A DNA stretch of 64,000 nucleotides from Rana temporaria (GCF_905171775.1 NC_053500.1:130753330-130817329); one strand, 5' to 3'; shown: positions 11,225 through 21,303, counted from the first letter of the stretch. Notes: generated by a model from the letters alone, not told the origin. Program-made: numbers and translations.

Positions 11225-11505
11225 TCATTAGGAGGGAGCAACTACAGACCACCAAGGCTCTGAGGAAAGGGGTACGCCCCTGAAACGCGTCCGCCTTACC
11301 ACCGGTCAGATACTACTTGATCCGTGTTGTCACTGTGTTCTTCTGGCGTTGCTGCGTACCAGCTGTACTGTTTGTCAAAGCGTGTTTTACAACTCATTTT
11401 GTGAGTATAACCATTGTTTTAATACATTTAATAAAGCCCTTTTATACGGTATCACACTAGGTCGGTGCGCCCTTCTTTCTTTTCTCTTTTCTAGCCTTAT
11501 GAATT
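11225..11505 (+). mobile_element. Possible Penelope-like or other ribozyme-bearing retroelement fragment
   Basis: A hammerhead-like motif (11254-11297) is followed by about 150 bp, a TTTAATAAAG poly(A)-signal-like block near 11429, then CACTAGGTCGGTGCGCCC and a pyrimidine-rich tail of TTCTTTCTTTTCTC to about 11495. A GGCGCC/GCGCCC plus pyrimidine tail ends the palindromic insertion at 36779 in the same way. Hammerhead motifs are known in Penelope-like elements, hence the tentative class. No protein is encoded; boundaries are approximate. Confidence 0.5.
11254..11297 (+). ncRNA. Hammerhead ribozyme-like motif (type I layout)
   Basis: Helix I strands AAGGC (11254-11258) and GCCTT (11293-11297) pair perfectly after one T/C mismatch. 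The core CTGAGGA (11260-11266) fits the CUGANGA consensus. Helix II is AGGGG/CCCCT closed by a TACG loop (11268-11281) with one extra A at 11267. GAA (11282-11284) is followed by a minimal helix III ACGCGT (11285-11290) and C at 11291, the expected cleavage nucleotide of a GUC triplet. All core elements appear in the right order; the extra A may weaken activity. Confidence 0.65.
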
Positions 11506-11589
11506 TCCATGATTCTGAGGAGCGCTGCAAGACTGTTGAATATACCCTGTAATTGGACCACGTTACCCTATAGCAGGAAATACCAGAGC

Positions 11590-12033
11590 GCAGGAGAATT
11601 TTTTTTGGGGGGGGGAGTGGGGGCTTCAGGAGGAGTGGGACTTCCTGTCCCACTTCCTCCTTCCGCCCAGGGGCTGCTAAGGCGAATAGTCTAATCGCCT
11701 TTCTGCAGCCCCTCCCTGTAGGCGATCGCCTGGGACACGTGACAGGTCCCAGGCGACCGCCTGTCCAATTAGATGGCGCAGCGCCGCTCGTGCATGCGCA
11801 GAGACGCTCGCGCATGCGCAATGGGTGCCCAGCCGTGAAGCCGAAAGCTGTCACGGCTGGGTGCCCACACTTGGAATGAAGACGCCGGCCGGAGAGGGGG
11901 GAGAGGAGCGGAGCCCCGGCCGGCACGTCGCTGGAACGTGGAGCAGGTGAGTGTATGTTTATTAAAAGCCAGCAGCTACACTTTTTGTAGCCGCTGACTT
12001 TTAATAAACATAAAAAATGGCTGGAACACCCCT
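11590..12033 (+). mobile_element. T2-like (Kolobok-type) MITE, right part
   Basis: The right end GGAACACCCCT is followed by TTAA at 12034-12037. Inside are a hairpin TGTTTATTAAAAG...CTTTTAATAAACA (about 11957-12009), GC-rich blocks with CGCATGCGCA near 11813, and a short inverted repeat of the GGGACTTCCTGTCCC type. The same right half recurs at 14850-15050, and related sequence appears inverted at 52040-52287. I did not find the left TTAA end. Confidence 0.55.
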
Positions 12034-12648
12034 TTAAGGTGAAAAAACACGAACCTTTACAACCCTTTTAAACTAAAGGCAAAACTTGTTTTTGTTTTGG
12101 ATGGAGGGGAGGGGGATTAGAACACTTGCCAGTTATAATAGCTGTTTGTGCCCACCGTTAGGGACATTCATCCTCTCTATTTGTCCTGTTTACCATTATC
12201 ATTGAAAGTGAAAGTAAGAGAAATCACGCAAATATTGGTCTGTCCTCAGAAAAGTAATAGAGGAGAAATCTTCCTAATGAGACACGAATTCTGGTGACCT
12301 GGGGGTCCCCAAGGAATACCCTTAAATTGCAGGGATTTCCTCTCACTCCCTCTTTGGCTATGGGACAGGAAGTAACAGACACTGATAGACGTCACAAGAC
12401 TGCTCTAACTACTGATGAGAAAAGGTAATTTGCTTATATTTACTATATTTATTGCATTTCCATGTTCTGTGTACTGTGGGAGACCAGATATAGTGAATGC
12501 AGGCTCCTGGGTTTAGTAACACTTTAAGCACACTGTGGTCTTCAAGAGAGACCTGTTACAGCTGACAGTCTCTCCCCTTGTCTGTCCCTGCACCGTGCTG
12601 ATCTACTCACTCTGCACTTTTTTTCTGTCATTAAAAAATAAAAATTTA

Positions 12649-13038
12649 GACCCCTTTCACACTGTGTTTTAGTGCTAAAAATTGCACCAGAAAAGCACCT
12701 GAAAACTGCCTCCCATTCTTTTGAATGTGTGCTCTCACACTGGGGCGGTGCGCTTGCGAGATGGTAGAAAAAGTCCTGCAAGCAGCATCTTTGGGGGCGT
12801 GTTTGGAGCGCTGTAAATAGAGCTCCAAAAATGCCCCTGCCCATTGAAGTGAATGGGCAGCGCTACGAAAGCGGCGCAAAATGGGTCTTTTTTTTCTTAA
12901 AGTCACGTGACCCTAAAAAAGCAACCCGCTAGCGCCCTAAAACCACTGCAAATGTGCCACTAAAACACTGCTAAAGCACCACAATAACGACCGGCACTTT
13001 AGCGGCTGTTTTAGCAGCGCTTCAGTGTGAAGGGGGTC
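12649..13038. mobile_element. 390-bp MITE with TTA duplication
   Basis: Inverted ends GACCCCTTTCACACTG and CAGTGTGAAGGGGGTC are flanked by TTA at 12646-12648 and 13039-13041. No coding capacity. The three-base TTA duplication again suggests a PIF/Harbinger-type non-autonomous element. The nested insert at about 55675-55948 has related TTCACACTG ends. Confidence 0.85.
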
Positions 13039-13206
13039 TTAGGGTATTTCCATAGCCCCAGATATTTACCCCAAAACAAAATTTGATTAAAAGAATATTA
13101 CAGCACAGCCTTGGCCTTTGCTACGTATCATAGCTATGTAAATCTCAGAAATGGATGGACAGAAATATAAATTATTTGGCCAATAAAACACTTACTGTAC
13201 TATATA

Positions 13207-13929
13207 CAGTACAGACCAAAAGTTTGGACACACTTTCTCATTCAAAGAGTTTTCTTTATTTTCATGACTATGAAAATTGTAGATTCACGCTGAAGGCATC
13301 AAAACTATGAATTAACACATGTGGAATTATACATAACAAAAAAGCGTGAAACAACTGAAAATATATTATATATTCTAGGTTCTTCAAAGTAGCCACCTTT
13401 TGCAGCAGACACATCTCTAGAACTGGTAAGAGGAGACTGTGTGAATCAGGCATTCATGGTAGAATATCTGCTAGGAAACCACTGCTAAAGAAAGGCAACA
13501 AGCAGAAGAGACTTGTTTGGGCTAAAGAACACAAGGAATGGACATTAAACCAGTGGGAATCTGTGCTTTGGTCTGATGAGTCCAAACTTGAGATCTTTGG
13601 TTCCAACCCCCGTGTCTTTGTGCGACGCAGAAAAGGTGAACGGATGGGCTCTACATGCCTGGTTCCCACCGTGAAGCATGGAGGAGGAAGCTCATCAAGA
13701 GAATGCCAAGAGTGTGCAAAGCAGTAATCAAAGCAAAAGGTGGCTACTTTGAGGAACCTAGAATATGAAATATATTTTCAGTTGTTTCACACTTTTTTGT
13801 TATGTATAATTTCACATGTGTTAATTCATAGTTTTGATGCCTTCAGTGTGAATCTACAATTTTCATAGTCATGAAAATAAAGAAAACTCTTTGAATGAGA
13901 AGGTGTGTCCAAACTTTTGGTTTGTAGTG
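13207..13929 (+). mobile_element. Tc1/mariner deletion derivative with about 200-bp TIRs
   Basis: TA at 13205-13206 and 13930-13931 flank ends of the type CAGTACAGACCAAAAG and its near complement. Inverted similarity runs about 195 bp inward on each side, including GAAAATTGTAGATTCAC and CATCAAAACTATGAATTAAC. The middle carries part of a transposase frame, and a large internal deletion leaves only 723 bp against the usual 1.2-1.6 kb. Confidence 0.9.
13434..13727 (+). pseudogene. Internal fragment of a Tc1-type transposase
   Basis: An open stretch without a start codon encodes a recognisable central part of a Tc1-family DDE transposase, the enzyme that cuts and reinserts the element at TA sites. 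Visible landmarks: GIHGRISARKPLL (end of the DNA-binding half), LVWAKEHKEW, VLWSDESKLEIFG, where the aspartate of WSDES is the first catalytic residue, then RVFVRRRKGERM and VKHGGGS. Immediately after GGGS the frame runs into unrelated residues and a TAA at 13725, because the region holding the second catalytic aspartate and the final acidic residue has been deleted; downstream DNA resumes close to the C-terminus. It cannot encode an active enzyme but could be mobilised by one. Confidence 0.85.
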
Positions 13930-13931
13930 TA

Positions 13932-14790
13932 TGTATTTCATGTTTGTTATTCTGCTGTTGGTCTGGAGCTCAGCTTTAAGACACGTGTCTCTGATTGAGT
14001 CTCCATACAAAGGGAAAGGGAAGGTGAAAGAGGAATGAGTCATTAAAGTGTGTGTGTGTATTGGTGTGTGTAGCTTGTCTTTGAGCTATTGAGCTCTGTA
14101 AACAAGCTTTTTTTCCACCAAAGAGCAAAGGAGAGTCTGAAAAACACACAATACATAAATAAAGTAAATAAAAAAAGAAAAAAATACACAAAGCCATTTT
14201 AGGTTCCTTTATAAACTGCCGGACATGTAGTGGTTACACAAGCAGGGAAGGAGGCCCATGGGCAGCTTCATACAAAGTGCGTTACCAAGAAATTTCCATT
14301 TGCTTTTATTTGGAAATATATGACTCTACACCCTTTTACACATTACAGGAGAAACGATTTTTGGATTCATTAATTTATAATCTCTGCTGCGTTGCTAAAT
14401 TACTTATTTTGACCACAGATAAAATGTCAAGGCCGTTTGTGGTCATCTGCTACCTCCCACAACCTGTCAAGTGTTATTAAACTGTTAGCGCTTATATATG
14501 TATTTCCTACTAGCACTTTCTGCATTTTAAGTTATATGGGGGTGATGGAATTCCCAAAAACAATGGAAGACATCTGATATCATTTGAAATAAATCACCAT
14601 AGGAAACAGCCACCACAGTGGCTTAGACAGCAGGCTTTAGCAGCGCTTCCCTCTGTTTCTGGTAAATAGCTTTGTCCTGGGACATCAACACATTCCGTGC
14701 TTCCGAATTTAAAGAGTAACTCTACTTTTGTTGATGAAAAAAACCTTCCCCTCTGGTGGGTGATCTCTCTAAATTGCATAGATTTTAACC
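13932..14790. other. No gene; short GT-rich microsatellite
   Basis: Contains GT repeats at about 14047-14071 and otherwise AT-rich sequence. No element ends recognised. Confidence 0.4.
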
Positions 14791-14796
14791 CCTGAG

Positions 14797-14850
14797 GCCT
14801 CGTACACACAACCGTTTTCCTCGACAGAATCCATCAAGAAACTTGGTGGC
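14797..14850 (+). mobile_element. Left end of a CGTACACACGA-type MITE
   Basis: GAGGCCTCGTACACACAACCG followed by TTTTCCTCGACAGAATCCATCAAGAAACTTGGTGG matches the left end of the element at 19650. It breaks off and joins T2-like sequence at about 14850. Confidence 0.75.
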
Positions 14851-15049
14851 AGCCAAAAGCTGTCACGGCCGGGTGCACACAGTTGCAGTGGAGGCGCCGG
14901 CGGTGAAGGGGGGGACCGTAACGAAGCTCCCAGCGGCAGGTTGCTGGACTGGGGAACAGGTAAGTGTATGTTTATTAAAAGCCAGCAGCTACACTTTTTG
15001 TAGCTGCTGACTTTTAATAAACATAAAAAAAAGCCTGGAACACCCCTTT
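14851..15049 (+). mobile_element. T2-like MITE right half joined to another MITE end
   Basis: Matches the right half of the 11590-12033 element: AAGCTGTCACGG, GGGTGC, the TGTTTATTAAAAG...CTTTTAATAAACA hairpin and the end CTGGAACACCCCT before TTAA. Its left half is replaced by the MITE end at 14797-14850, a chimeric junction. Confidence 0.65.
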
Positions 15050-15053
15050 AAAG

Positions 15054-15774
15054 CATTTCTTGGGATTTTTTTACTCTCCTCCGCTATGTGCCTTTCGTGT
15101 TCTATCTTAGCCGCCCTGATTGCACCCTTACATTTCATGCCCTTTGCAGACTGATTCTAAACGGGAGAGTCTTCTTCATAATAATTGCCGATGCATCCTC
15201 AGTGTTCTGATGAGAAAAGATGCAGTGTCTGCATCCCTTTATGAGAATTCAACCCTTGGGGAGTATCTCACAAAAACGGAATTTCCTTTTGTAGGAGGTG
15301 CCTAAAATTTGACTCGTATCCGAGTGCAGACTTACAACCGAAGGTGTACAGAGTGCCTCCAGGTTACCTTATTGCATGAAATTTACAGAAAATGACAGCG
15401 GCTGTAGATTGAAAAGGAAACATCGGTTTGAATAACATTACATTACAACATGGCTTGTATAACAATTGTATATGCTATATTATTTTTTTTGCAATTTATT
15501 TTCCCACTAAAGTGTAGTTATCCTTTAATCTTCTAGAGTACAATGATGGTCAATAGTAAGAGGGGATTCGATTTTGACATGTTTCTCTGACCTTAGTCTA
15601 GGTGGATCTATGGGTGCACCGTGCCTCTGTGGGAGTTGTGTATATTACATATGTTTCCATAGTGCCATTGGTAAATAAAATTGTTGTTTTAAATGTTTGT
15701 AATACTTTTGTTGCATGACTTATGACACCTCAAAGGTCCCAGTACACTAAAATTCTTTGTCGTCTTATGCCGCG
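15054..15774. other. No recognisable gene or element
   Basis: Short frames show no similarity I recognise. Ends at the TTA duplication of the next element. Confidence 0.35.
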
Positions 15775-15777
15775 TAC

Positions 15778-16188
15778 ACACGATCGGTCCATCCGATGAG
15801 AACGGACCGATGGACCGTTTTCAGCGGTTAACCGATGAAGCTGACTGATGGTCCGTCGCACCTACACACCATTGGTTAAAAAAAACGATTGTGTCAGAAC
15901 GCGGTGACGTAAAACACAACGACGTGCTGAAAAAAACGAAGTTCAATGCTTCCAAGCATGCGTCGACTTGATTCTGAGCATGCATGGATTTTTAACCGAT
16001 GGTTGTGCCTACTAACGATCGTTTTTTTCCCCATCGGTTAGGAATCCATCGGTTAAATTTAAAGCAAGTTGGCTTTTTTTTAACCGATGGTTAAATAACC
16101 TATGGGGCCCACACACGATCGGTTTTGACCGATGAAGACAGTCCATCAGACCGTTGTCCTCTGTTTAACCTATCGTGTGTACGAGGCC
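15778..16188. mobile_element. 411-bp MITE, GTACACACGATCGG family
   Basis: Ends TGCCGCGTACACACGATCGG and its counterpart ATCGTGTGTACGAGGCC are flanked by TTA at 15775-15777 and 16189-16191. The interior repeats TAACCGATGG motifs, and it has a GCATGCGTCGACTTGATTCTGAGCATGC block near 15955. Other copies: 35827-37008, 42114-42532 and 54546-54920. Confidence 0.9.
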
Positions 16189-16191
16189 TTA

Positions 16192-16812
16192 CTGTATTTA
16201 GAGAAAAAAAAGGGAAAAACCCCCTTGGGAAAGTGGGATTTTAAAAGTGACCAAAACACCAATTAATAATATGAAGAGTTTTTTATTACAAAAAGTTTTT
16301 GACATTAAAAAACCTGTCACAAAATGGACAGAAATGCACAACAATATTTGAATAAATAGTATTGATACATATACAGACACTTATGACATCTCTGATGAAC
16401 CCGGGTTTATACAAACAGAGCAAAATGTCTACAGTATATGATATGCATATAAGTGTAAATATGAGATCTGAGGTATTTTTGACCCCATATCTCACATTAA
16501 AGAGGTCCTTTAAAGCTTTTTTTCTATTACAAGGGATGTTTACATCCCTTGTAATAGAAATAAAAGTGATCCAAACATTTTTTTTTAAAGGGACAGTGTA
16601 AAAATAAAAAGTAAAATAAATAAGAAAATATTTTTTTTTTTAAAAGGCCCCCGTCCCGCCATGCTCACGCACAGAAGCGAACGCATATGTAAGTCGAGCT
16701 CGCATATGTAAACGGTGTTTAAACCACGCATGTGAGGTATCGCCGCGGCCTGTAACTCAAAACTGGTAACCTGTAGACATTTTTAAACTTCGCCTATGGA
16801 GATTTTTAAGTA
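16192..16812. other. AT-rich stretch with one perfect hairpin
   Basis: Apart from the hairpin at 16521-16560 there are long A and T runs and no element ends that I can match. Short frames are not gene-like. Confidence 0.4.
16521..16560. repeat. Perfect hairpin, 19-bp arms
   Basis: TTTCTATTACAAGGGATGT (16521-16539) pairs exactly with 16542-16560 around a TT loop. It could be the centre of a short palindromic repeat. Confidence 0.9.
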
Positions 16813-16815
16813 TCA

Positions 16816-17096
16816 GGCCCCGTACACACGACAGAGGAACTCGACGTGCTTGGCACGTCGAGTTCCTCGTCGAGTTTTGGGATGAAGCCGCCGAGGAGCT
16901 CGGCGGGCCGCCTTCTCCTATAGAACAACGAGGACAACGAGAAAATAGAGAACATGTTCTCTATTTTCTCGTCGAGTTCCTCGGCGGCTCCATCGAGCCA
17001 AAACTGTACAGACGACAGAGTTTCTCGGCAGAATCCGGGTTTTGACCGAGTTTCTCGGTGAATTCTGCCGAGAAACTCTGTCGTGTGTACGAGGCC
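16816..17096. mobile_element. 281-bp MITE, CGTACACACGAC family
   Basis: Ends GGCCCCGTACACACGACAGA and TCTGTCGTGTGTACGAGGCC are flanked by TCA at 16813-16815 and 17097-17099, a clean three-base duplication. Interior arms carry GAACTCGACG and CGTCGAGTTCCTCG foldbacks. Confidence 0.9.
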
Positions 17097-17239
17097 TCAA
17101 AGTTTGTCACCATTCCACAAGCGGGCGCCATCTTAAAGCATGGTATATTGGGTATCAATTTACTCGGCATAGCATTATCTTTCACAACATGAAAAAAAAA
17201 ATTGGGCAAACTTTACTGTTTTCTTATTTTTTATTTTAA

Positions 17240-18496
17240 CCGCTTCAATGCTAGTCCATTTCGGCCATTCCTGCCTAGGACAATTTTCAGCTTTCAGCGC
17301 TGTCACAATTTGAATGACGATTGCGCGGTCATGAAACATTGTACCCAAATTAAATTGTTATAATTTTCTTCCCACAGATAGAGCTTTCTTGTGGTGCTAT
17401 TTGATCACCTCTGTGATTTTAATTTTTTGCTAAATAAACCCAAATTTAAAAAAATGTTTTCTTCGTTTTTGTCATCAAATGTTGTTTTCCCCTTCACTGA
17501 CAGGCACTGATGAGGCGGCACTGATGGGCACCGATGAGTTGGCATTGATAAAGTGGCACTGATGGGCACTGGTAGGTGGCACTGATATGCAGCACTGATG
17601 GGCACCAATAGGCGGCACTGATTTGCAGCACTGATGGGCACTGATGGGCTGCACTGATAGGTGGCACTGATAGGCACTGACAGGCGGTACTGATTGGAAC
17701 TGACAGGTGGCACTGACAGGTGGCACTGATGGGCAGCACTGATGGTGAGGTACTGATAGTTTACTGACAGGTGTTACTGCTGGGCACTGATTGGCACTGT
17801 GGTGGGCACTAATTGGCACTGTGGTGGGCTCTGATCTGCACTGTGGTGGGCTCGGATTGGCGCTATGCTGGGCACTTTATTGTCGGGACACTGCTGGGCA
17901 CTGAGTAACAGGTGATTGACACAACTGAGGGGGCTATGCAGATAATCAATGTGCTGATAATCAGCACAGCCCCCCCCCCCTTCTGACAGGGAGAGCCGCC
18001 GATCGGCACTCCCTGTCAGCACGAACCAAGAAATTACGTTTACCGGCACTTCCTGGTTCACGCGATGATCAGCTGTGATTGGTCACAGCTGATCACGTGG
18101 TAAGAAGCCTCTGACAGAGGCTTCTTCTCATGGTCGGAGGTGGGGCGTGTCAGACTGACACGCCACACACGCAATGACTGCACGCCCCCACGGGCGCTCG
18201 CCAGCATGTTATCCTGCTGGACCTCATTTGACGCCCAGTCAGGATAACAGAACCACTCCCCAGCTGTTCTGCGGGATACGGCGGGTGAAAAGTGGATTTT
18301 GTTTTATTGCATTTGTAAGACCGCTGCACAAATACGGTGTGACATAAACAATTGCGACGACCTCCATTTTATTCTCTAGGGCATATGAAAAAAAAGATAT
18401 AATGTTTGGGGGTTCTAAGTAATTTTCAAGCAAAAAAACCCCCTGATTTTAACTTGCAAACACCAAGTGTAAAAAATAGGTCCAGGACTTCAGTGG
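17240..18496. mobile_element. TTAA-flanked MITE, AACCRCTT family, with internal minisatellite
   Basis: TTAA at 17236-17239 plus CCGCTTCAATGC, and a right end CTTCAGTGG plus TTAA at 18497-18500. The interior has the segment GAGCTTTCTTGTGGTGCTATTTGATCACC shared with copies at 20605, 50446, 58250 and 63150. TTAA duplications are typical of piggyBac and Kolobok superfamilies; no transposase is present. The right TTAA is shared with the next element. Confidence 0.8.
17505..17865. repeat. Minisatellite of GGCACTGAT-type units
   Basis: Many imperfect copies of a roughly 12-base unit such as GGCACTGATAGG in tandem, inside the MITE at 17240-18496. Long frames rich in CQCHLSVP-type repeats on the minus strand are artefacts of this array. 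Confidence 0.9.
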
Positions 18497-18500
18497 TTAA

Positions 18501-19005
18501 AGCGGGAGTTCACCCGAAAATTTTTTTTTAACATTAGATTGACGCTCATTTTGTCAAGGGGAATCGGGTGTTTTTTTAAAAATCTAAGCAGTACTTACCG
18601 TTTTAGAGAGCGATCTTCTCCGCCGCTTCCGGGTATGGTCTTCGGGACTGGGCGTTCCTATTTGATTGACAGGATTCCGACAGGCTTCCGACGGTCGCAT
18701 ACATCGCGTCATGAGTAGCCGAAAGAAGCCGAACGTCGGTGCGGCTCTATACGGCGCCTGCGCACCGACGTTCGGCTACTTTCGGAAAATCGTGACGCGA
18801 TGTATGCGACCGTCGGAAGCCTGTCGGAAGCCTGTCAATCAAATAGGAACGCCCAGTCCCGCAGCCCATACCCGGAAGCGGCGGAGAAGATCGCTCTCTA
18901 AAACGGTAAGTACTGCTTCGATTTAAAAAAAAACCACCCGATTCCCCTTCACAAAACGAGGCTCAATCTAATGTTAAAAATTAAGTTTTTGAGTGAACCT
19001 CCACT
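18501..19005. mobile_element. T2-like (Kolobok-type) foldback MITE
   Basis: TTAA (18497-18500) plus AGCGGGAGTTCACCC on the left, and GTGAACCTCCACT plus TTAA (19006-19009) on the right. The interior is a long imperfect palindrome around GACGTTCGGCT/AGCCGAACGTC with GATTGACAG...CTGTCAATC arms. A close copy lies at 55580-56368. T2-family MITEs with TTAAAGG-type ends are known in Xenopus, which supports the class. Confidence 0.88.
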
Positions 19006-19009
19006 TTAA

Positions 19010-19646
19010 ACACCTAATTCAATGTTTTAAGGAGGCTAAAATAATAGGTCCGCGTTTATAAGAATTCTATACATTGTACAGAAGTGGAACCAAAGTTTGA
19101 TAAATGGTTGTGAACTGAATTTTTTCCTAGAGAAAAAAAAAAAGAAAAGAAAAAAGATCTTCAGCATAATCTGTTCTGTTAAGAGCTGGAGACTGTAAGG
19201 GCAAGACTGCCACACTTAGCAAGTGTCTGTGGCAATAACTTCTGTGCAACCATTTCAAAATGAAAGTATTTTTCTTTAAGACACACAAAGCACTGTTTGT
19301 TTGCTCTAAACTGTACACACTTAGTTGCAGAGAGGTGAGAAAGTTGGCCCGGAGGTAGTGAAGACTTTTTAACCAATCAGAAGTTTATAAATATAGGTAT
19401 GAATAACTGCTGTATTCAAAGACTAATTGAGCAAAGATGAGTCGTTAAAAAATGAATGAACAGACAGCAAACTTTTTGCGAGATCGGAGATTGATATGCA
19501 GCCGTCTGAATTGGTGATCTGTACGTTCGGTCTGACTTTCTATGAAGTATTCAGGGATCTCAGAATCAAAGTTTGCCCGTTGGAAGAAACATTGCAGCTT
19601 GAACCTGTGACACATAGACTGTCGTATCGGGAGACACGAAAAAGAG
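19010..19646. other. No recognisable gene or element
   Basis: AT-rich stretch with an A-rich block near 19130-19155; no assigned motif. Confidence 0.35.
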
Positions 19647-19649
19647 TTA

Positions 19650-20488
19650 GGCCTCGTACACACGACCGGTTTCCTCGGCAGAATCCATCAAGAAACTAGG
19701 TGGGAGAGTTTTTTTGCCGAGGAAACTGTCGAGGAACTCGCCGAGCAAAAAAGAGAGCAAGTTCTCTTTTTCCCTCGACGGGAGTCTGAATTTGCTCGTC
19801 GTGTTCCTCGTCGGGCTGGTTTTCGACGAGAAACTCGAGCGTGTGTATGCTAAGAAACCCACGCTTGCTCAGAATAAAGTATGAGATGGGAGTAAAAGTA
19901 GCATTTGTAATGAAGATAACACATTTTTAAAGCTGTAACAGACTGAAAAGTGCAAATGGTCTCTTACCAAACTTTTATTTAACACGCAGTAACATGAGAT
20001 TAGCAAAAGCAGCCCCAAGAGTTATGCCAGTGGAATCGAACTTCCCCTGCCGTTGTATGTGTTGTACGTCACCGCGTTTGAGAATGAGGAGATTTTGTCT
20101 TGACAGTGTGTACGCAAAGTAAGCTTGTCGAGTTCCTCTACAAGCCTAAAGCCTCGTACACACGACCGAGAAACTCGACGGGCGAAACACATCGTTTTGC
20201 TCGTCGAGTTCCTTGTTAGGCTGTCGAGGATCTCGGCGAGCCGAATTTCCCCATTCCCGTCGAGGAAAAAGAAGACATGCTCTCTTTTTGGCTCGTCGAG
20301 ATCCTCGACAGTTTCCTCGTCGAAAAGTGTACACACGACCGGTTTCCTCGGCAAAAAAAAAAAACCCCGCAAGTTTCTTGCTGGTTTTTGCCGAGAAACT
20401 CGGTCGTGTGTACGAGGCTTAACAAGGAACTCGACGAGGAAAACGATGTGTTTTGCCCGACGAGTTCCTCGGTCGTGTGTACGAGGCC
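19650..20488. mobile_element. CGTACACACGA-type MITE, interrupted by a second copy
   Basis: Left end GGCCTCGTACACACGACCGG after TTA (19647-19649), right end GTCGTGTGTACGAGGCC at 20488. It is collinear with the right half of the 9274-10290 element, with TGCTAAGAAACCC and CTGTAACAGACTGAAAAGTGCAAAT blocks. An inner element at 20150-20419 interrupts it. Confidence 0.85.
20150..20419. mobile_element. 270-bp MITE nested in a relative, TAA duplication
   Basis: AGCCTCGTACACACGACCGA and its inverted counterpart ending ACGAGGCT are flanked by TAA at 20147-20149 and 20420-20422. The related element at 9274-10290 shows the uninterrupted site (GCCTAACAAGGAACTCG near 10210), so the boundary and the 3-bp duplication are directly visible. 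The copy at 34597-34866 has the same length. Confidence 0.93.
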
Positions 20489-20604
20489 TATGAAATAGGC
20501 CGTCTCGCTATATTGGGTAATACTGGTTTCATGGTTTGTCCTTACATGTACACACTCTGACCCTTCTGACTTAACTGATCATTTTTATCCAATTTTCCGT
20601 TAAC

Positions 20605-20880
20605 CGCTTGACAGGTAAAAGCTGACAGCCACCAAAAAATAAGTACAATGAATGAGATATTTTAATCCCCAAAGGTTTTACCCCATTAATAACCAGGCCA
20701 TTTTTTTGGGATATGGCAGTGCGTTATTTTAACTGAAAATTGCGCCGTCGTGCGACGCTGTACCCAAATAAAATTGATGTCCTTTTTTTCCACAAATAGA
20801 ACTTTCTTTTGGTGTTATTTGATCACCTCTGCGGTTTTTATTTTTTGCGCTATAAACAAAAAAAGACCGCCAATTTAATG
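20605..20880 (+). mobile_element. AACCRCTT-family TTAA element, left portion
   Basis: TTAACCGCTTGACAGG at about 20600 followed by the shared block CTTTCTTTTGGTGTTATTTGATCACCTCTGCGG and TTTTTTGCGCTATAAAC. The right half is missing after about 20880. Confidence 0.7.
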
Positions 20881-21166
20881 TGGCACTGTTCTGTGTCATA
20901 TTGTTTATGTCTTATATGTGGTTGTCTCTTGTGTACTTCAGATGTTGATTTTCTCATGCTTATACTACTACTAATCTGACCTTAACATAAACTGAAGACT
21001 CGTTAATCGAAAGTGGTGTGTTTATCCTTTGTCCGATGACCAAAATGACATGTAACTAAAGTATTATGGTGATGTCAGCAGGGGTTGTGAACAGGGAACC
21101 CCAAATACCAAGCAGCTCCTTAGGGGCTAGCGCAGTGCGGATCCTGACCTCCCTGGGGCCCTATGC

Positions 21167-21303
21167 AAAATGACATGTCACATTAAAGTTGAGAAGCTGG
21201 GGGCTGCCGAAAATGACATGTCACATCAAAGTTGAGGAGTGGGGGGTCGCTGTCGACCGTGACATGTCGCATTAAAGATTAAAGTTGAGAAGCGGGGGGT
21301 GCA
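21167..21303. repeat. Three-unit tandem repeat, 43-48 bp
   Basis: Units at 21167, 21210 and 21256 share TGACATGTCRCATYAAAG followed by TTGAG and a G-rich run. A downstream GGTAGCGCTACA at 21467-21478 resembles LTR-type ends seen elsewhere in the window, so this could be LTR-internal. Confidence 0.8.

Noticed and set aside
11387..11926. 179-aa minus-strand frame
   Set aside because: Spans the junction of a retroelement tail and a T2-like MITE; no recognisable domain.
15180..15215. CTGATGAGAAAAG resembling a hammerhead core
   Set aside because: No GAAA, helix III or pairing helix I follows at the right distance.
17405..17819. Minus-strand CQCHLSVP-rich frames that mimic cysteine-rich proteins
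   Set aside because: Translation of the 12-bp minisatellite, another multiple of three.
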